A DNA stretch of 44,974 bases, taken from contig DAHXNE010000040.1 in assembly GCA_027366635.1 (NCBI GenBank), positions 1 through 44,974 on the forward strand, given 5' to 3'. Below the pieces are notes generated by a model. The model worked only from the letters and a program-made list of their open reading frames with translations. It searched no databases and was not told the DNA's origin. A program made the translations under genes and the position numbers. The DNA comes from Gammaproteobacteria bacterium. Lineage in GTDB: Bacteria; Pseudomonadota; Gammaproteobacteria; Steroidobacterales; Steroidobacteraceae. Numbering within the stretch: the first letter of the stretch is position 1; each line of letters opens with the position of its first letter. Below are positions 42,757 to 44,974 of the stretch, in pieces.

Positions 42757-42889
42757 CGCGGCAAGTAAAGCAGACTTGGCTCGCGTGCGCATGCTCGCCC
42801 GGGCGATTCCATTCCAGGCCGACGGCGCGTTCGCATACACTTGCGGCCGTGGCGCCGCCGCCGCGCGACCCGGACCTCGCCCTAGACCC

Positions 42890-44095
42890 ATGACTCCCGA
42901 CGAACAGCTGCCCGAGCTCGAGCGTGGCGCCCACGAGGTGCTGCTGGCCGAGGACCTGATCCGCAAGCTGCGCCGCGGCGCCCCGTTGCGGGTGAAGGCG
43001 GGATTTGACCCGACCGCGCCCGATCTGCACCTGGGGCACACGGTACTGCTGAATAAAATGCGCCAGTTCCAGCAGTTCGGCCACGAAGTGATCTTTCTGA
43101 TCGGGGACTTCACCGGGTTGATCGGCGATCCCACGGGACGCAACCAGACCCGCCCGCCGCTGACACCCGAGGCTGTCCAGGCCAACGCGCGGACCTACGA
43201 GCAGCAGGTGTTCAAGATCCTCGATCCGGAGCGAACGCGGATCGAGTTCAATTCCCGCTGGCTGGCCGAGATGCCGGCGACCGACTTCGTGCGGATCGCG
43301 GCCCACTACACCGTGGCGCGCATGCTCGAGCGGGATGACTTCGCAAAGCGCTACAAGAGCGGATTGCCCATCGCCATCCACGAGTTTCTCTATCCGCTCG
43401 CCCAGGGGTACGACTCGGTCGCGCTGCGCGCCGACGTCGAGCTCGGCGGCACCGATCAGAAGTTCAACCTGCTGGTCGGCCGGCAGCTGCAGAGCGCCTA
43501 TGGGCAGGAGCCGCAAGTCGTTCTCACGGTGCCGCTGCTCGAGGGTACCGACGGCGTCAACAAGATGTCCAAATCGCTGGGCAACTACGTCGGAATCGCC
43601 GAGCCGCCGGGCGATATGTTCGGCAAGATCATGTCGATCTCCGATGTGCTGATGTGGCGATACTATGAGCTGCTGTCGTTCCGCCCCCTCGGGGACATCG
43701 AAGCGCTCAGAGGGTCGGTGGCGCAGGGGCGCAATCCTCGCGACATCAAGCTGGAGCTCGCGCACGAGCTCGTGGCGCGCTTTCACGGGACCGCCGCGGC
43801 GGAACAGGCCCGGGAGGCATTCCTGCTGCGCGTGAGCGAGCGGGCGGTGCCGGCCGACCTTGCGCCACGGGTGCTGACCGTGGACGCCGAAGGCATCCGT
43901 CTGCCGAATCTGCTCAAGGCCGCGGGCCTGGCCGCCAGTACATCGGAGGCGAATCGCAAGATTCTGGAGGGCGCGGTCCGTATCGATGGCGAGCGCGCCA
44001 CCGACCGCGGCCTGATGCTGCGCGCCGGGGCTGATGTGGTCTTACAGCTCGGCTCGAAGCGCTTCGCCCGGGTCAAGCTCGCGCTAGCGGGCTGA
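42890..44095 (+). CDS. tyrS: tyrosyl-tRNA synthetase
   Basis: This class I aminoacyl-tRNA synthetase of 401 residues has the HIGH-like motif [16 protein letters not shown], the tyrosine and ATP site [20 protein letters not shown] ([14 protein letters not shown]) and a C-terminal S4 RNA-binding domain ([20 protein letters not shown]). The [20 protein letters not shown] start places it with the TyrS subgroup common in beta- and gammaproteobacteria. It lies just before the rRNA operon. Confidence 0.96.
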   Translation: MTPDEQLPELERGAHEVLLAEDLIRKLRRGAPLRVKAGFDPTAPDLHLGHTVLLNKMRQFQQFGHEVIFLIGDFTGLIGDPTGRNQTRPPLTPEAVQANARTYEQQVFKILDPERTRIEFNSRWLAEMPATDFVRIAAHYTVARMLERDDFAKRYKSGLPIAIHEFLYPLAQGYDSVALRADVELGGTDQKFNLLVGRQLQSAYGQEPQVVLTVPLLEGTDGVNKMSKSLGNYVGIAEPPGDMFGKIMSISDVLMWRYYELLSFRPLGDIEALRGSVAQGRNPRDIKLELAHELVARFHGTAAAEQAREAFLLRVSERAVPADLAPRVLTVDAEGIRLPNLLKAAGLAASTSEANRKILEGAVRIDGERATDRGLMLRAGADVVLQLGSKRFARVKLALAG

Positions 44096-44490
44096 GGCTC
44101 ATCGGGCGGGGCGCGCGCTTTCCGCGCCGCATCGCGCATCGAAACGCACCGGAACGCGCGCGATCCCGGCGCTCTAACGTCCCCCCTCTCGGATCGGCAA
44201 ATCCGCCGCCTTCAGGCGGGCCGAGGTCATCTGCGATGAGGCGACGATACGTAGGGTCAAGCGCAGGCGCTCGGGGGGCTTCCTCCGTCCCACCTGATCA
44301 CCGGGTTACCGCTGAGCAGTGCTGACAGAGGCGTGGGCTTTGCGTCGAAGCATCCGACCCCGGGCCGACCGCGTGCCCTCAGGCGCGTTCGTGAATCCGC
44401 CTGCTTCAGCGGGCAATCCGTTCATGCCGTATCCGCAGCGTAATCCGCGGCCCGCGCATCGGGAGCCGGTCGTTCCATGATGACTAACCG
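44096..44490. other. gap between tyrS and rRNA promoters
   Basis: A weak 6-bp GC hairpin (44110-44115 with 44123-44128) just after the tyrS stop may act as a terminator. The rest holds no recognisable gene, and the minus-strand open frame over 44306-44683 crosses the rRNA promoters and is rejected. Part of the stretch probably belongs to the upstream control region of the rRNA operon. No clear AT-rich UP element is visible. Confidence 0.4.
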
Positions 44491-44518
44491 TTGACAGTGG
44501 CCTCATCAGGGCTATACT
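44491..44518 (+). promoter_or_regulatory. rRNA operon promoter P1
   Basis: Perfect TTGACA (44491-44496) and TATACT (44513-44518) are 16 bases apart. A GC-rich discriminator (GCGCGCCCC) follows, the mark of stringently controlled rRNA promoters. Confidence 0.75.
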
Positions 44519-44593
44519 GCGCGCCCCCTGCAGCCACGGCCCGAAGCGGCCCAGCGTGCGCGGGGGGGCGCCGCGGAGCGGCGCAAAAGAAGG

Positions 44594-44621
44594 TTGACGG
44601 GCGCGAATCGACGGATATACT
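44594..44621 (+). promoter_or_regulatory. rRNA operon promoter P2
   Basis: TTGACG (44594-44599) and TATACT (44616-44621) have the same 16-base spacing and nearly the same GC-rich discriminator as P1, 103 bases downstream. Confidence 0.7.
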
Positions 44622-44677
44622 GCCCGCCCCTTCGAAAGCGGGAGCGCAGCCGTAAACGTGGCTGGCTCAACGCGACT

Positions 44678-44708
44678 CCGCATGCCAGCCGTGCGGAAGC
44701 TCTTTAAA
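44678..44708 (+). promoter_or_regulatory. rRNA antitermination boxB/boxA
   Basis: A CCGCA/TGCGG hairpin (44678-44682 with 44692-44696) is followed directly by GCTCTTTAAA (44699-44708), a match to the boxA consensus TGCTCTTTAACA. This nut-like signal recruits Nus factors in rRNA leaders. Confidence 0.7.
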
Positions 44709-44772
44709 AATTTGGCAGGTAACTTGTGTGGGGACTCGTGTCGATGAGCCTTTGGGCGCTAAGACCGAGTGA

Positions 44773-44806
44773 CCAAAATGTCCAGCAGTAACTGGAGCCA
44801 TTTTGG
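44773..44806 (+). promoter_or_regulatory. rRNA leader hairpin
   Basis: CCAAAATG (44773-44780) pairs with CATTTTGG (44799-44806), and CCAG with CTGG inside, just before the 16S start. It is probably a leader or processing structure of the pre-rRNA. Confidence 0.5.
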
Positions 44807-44839
44807 ATCCACTCTGACTTTGTTGATTCTCGCAATCTT

Positions 44840-44974
<135 letters not shown>

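Noticed and set aside
44306-44683. 125-codon minus-strand ORF before the 16S gene
   Set aside because: It covers both rRNA promoters and the boxB region, which are much better supported.

Overview
The window is a high-GC, gene-dense chromosomal segment of a gammaproteobacterium. The 5' end of a 16S rRNA gene sits at the right edge. The gene order gshB / tonB / yqgE / ruvX / pyrB, then pilG-pilH-pilI-pilJ-chpA, plus yggT-proC-yggS facing pilT-pilU, is the order familiar from Pseudomonas aeruginosa. The 16S start and protein flavour point to a Xanthomonadales/Nevskiales/Steroidobacterales-like lineage, which is inference only. I see no insertion sequences, phage genes, tRNAs or CRISPR arrays.

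Layout. 1-5.2 kb: cell-wall genes (a seven-LysM lytic transglycosylase and an L,D-transpeptidase) and the nucleotide nucleosidase ppnN. 5.3-8.5 kb: two small unknown genes, htpG behind a heat-shock-like promoter, and an alpha/beta hydrolase. 8.5-11.4 kb, minus strand: an HU-family protein, then yggS-proC-yggT. 11.5-14.9 kb: three consecutive PilT-family retraction ATPases (pilT, pilU and a third paralogue), ending in a 17-bp perfect hairpin and a 98-bp-period direct repeat. 15.1-20.0 kb, minus strand: six genes, gshB-tonB-yqgE-ruvX-pyrB-pyrK-like. 20.2-29.0 kb: the Pil-Chp chemosensory operon (pilG, pilH, pilI, pilJ, chpA/pilL and a chpC-like CheW), followed by a membrane diguanylate cyclase. 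30.5-44.1 kb: housekeeping and metabolism (an IMPase/histidinol-phosphatase, cobalamin adenosyltransferase, an exported GIN-domain protein, ampD, bioA-rsmE, pdxH, tyrA, rppH, erpA, ppx facing ppk1, tyrS). 44.1-45.0 kb: the rRNA operon control region with tandem promoters, boxB/boxA and the start of 16S.

How the genes work together. The dominant theme is type IV pilus retraction and its control. The retraction motors, the chemosensory pathway and a TonB of the type linked to twitching motility all lie within 18 kb. The pathway looks pared down: PilJ has no periplasmic sensing domain, and neither the methyltransferase PilK nor the methylesterase ChpB is present.

The most interesting unexplained items are the sensor-less PilJ without adaptation enzymes, the third retraction ATPase, a candidate small RNA between ampD and the GIN-domain gene, the hairpin plus 98-bp repeat after the ATPases, and several genes whose -10 box sits six or seven bases before the ATG, suggesting leaderless mRNAs. 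I did not find a clearly new multi-gene system; most of the window is recognisable core genome.
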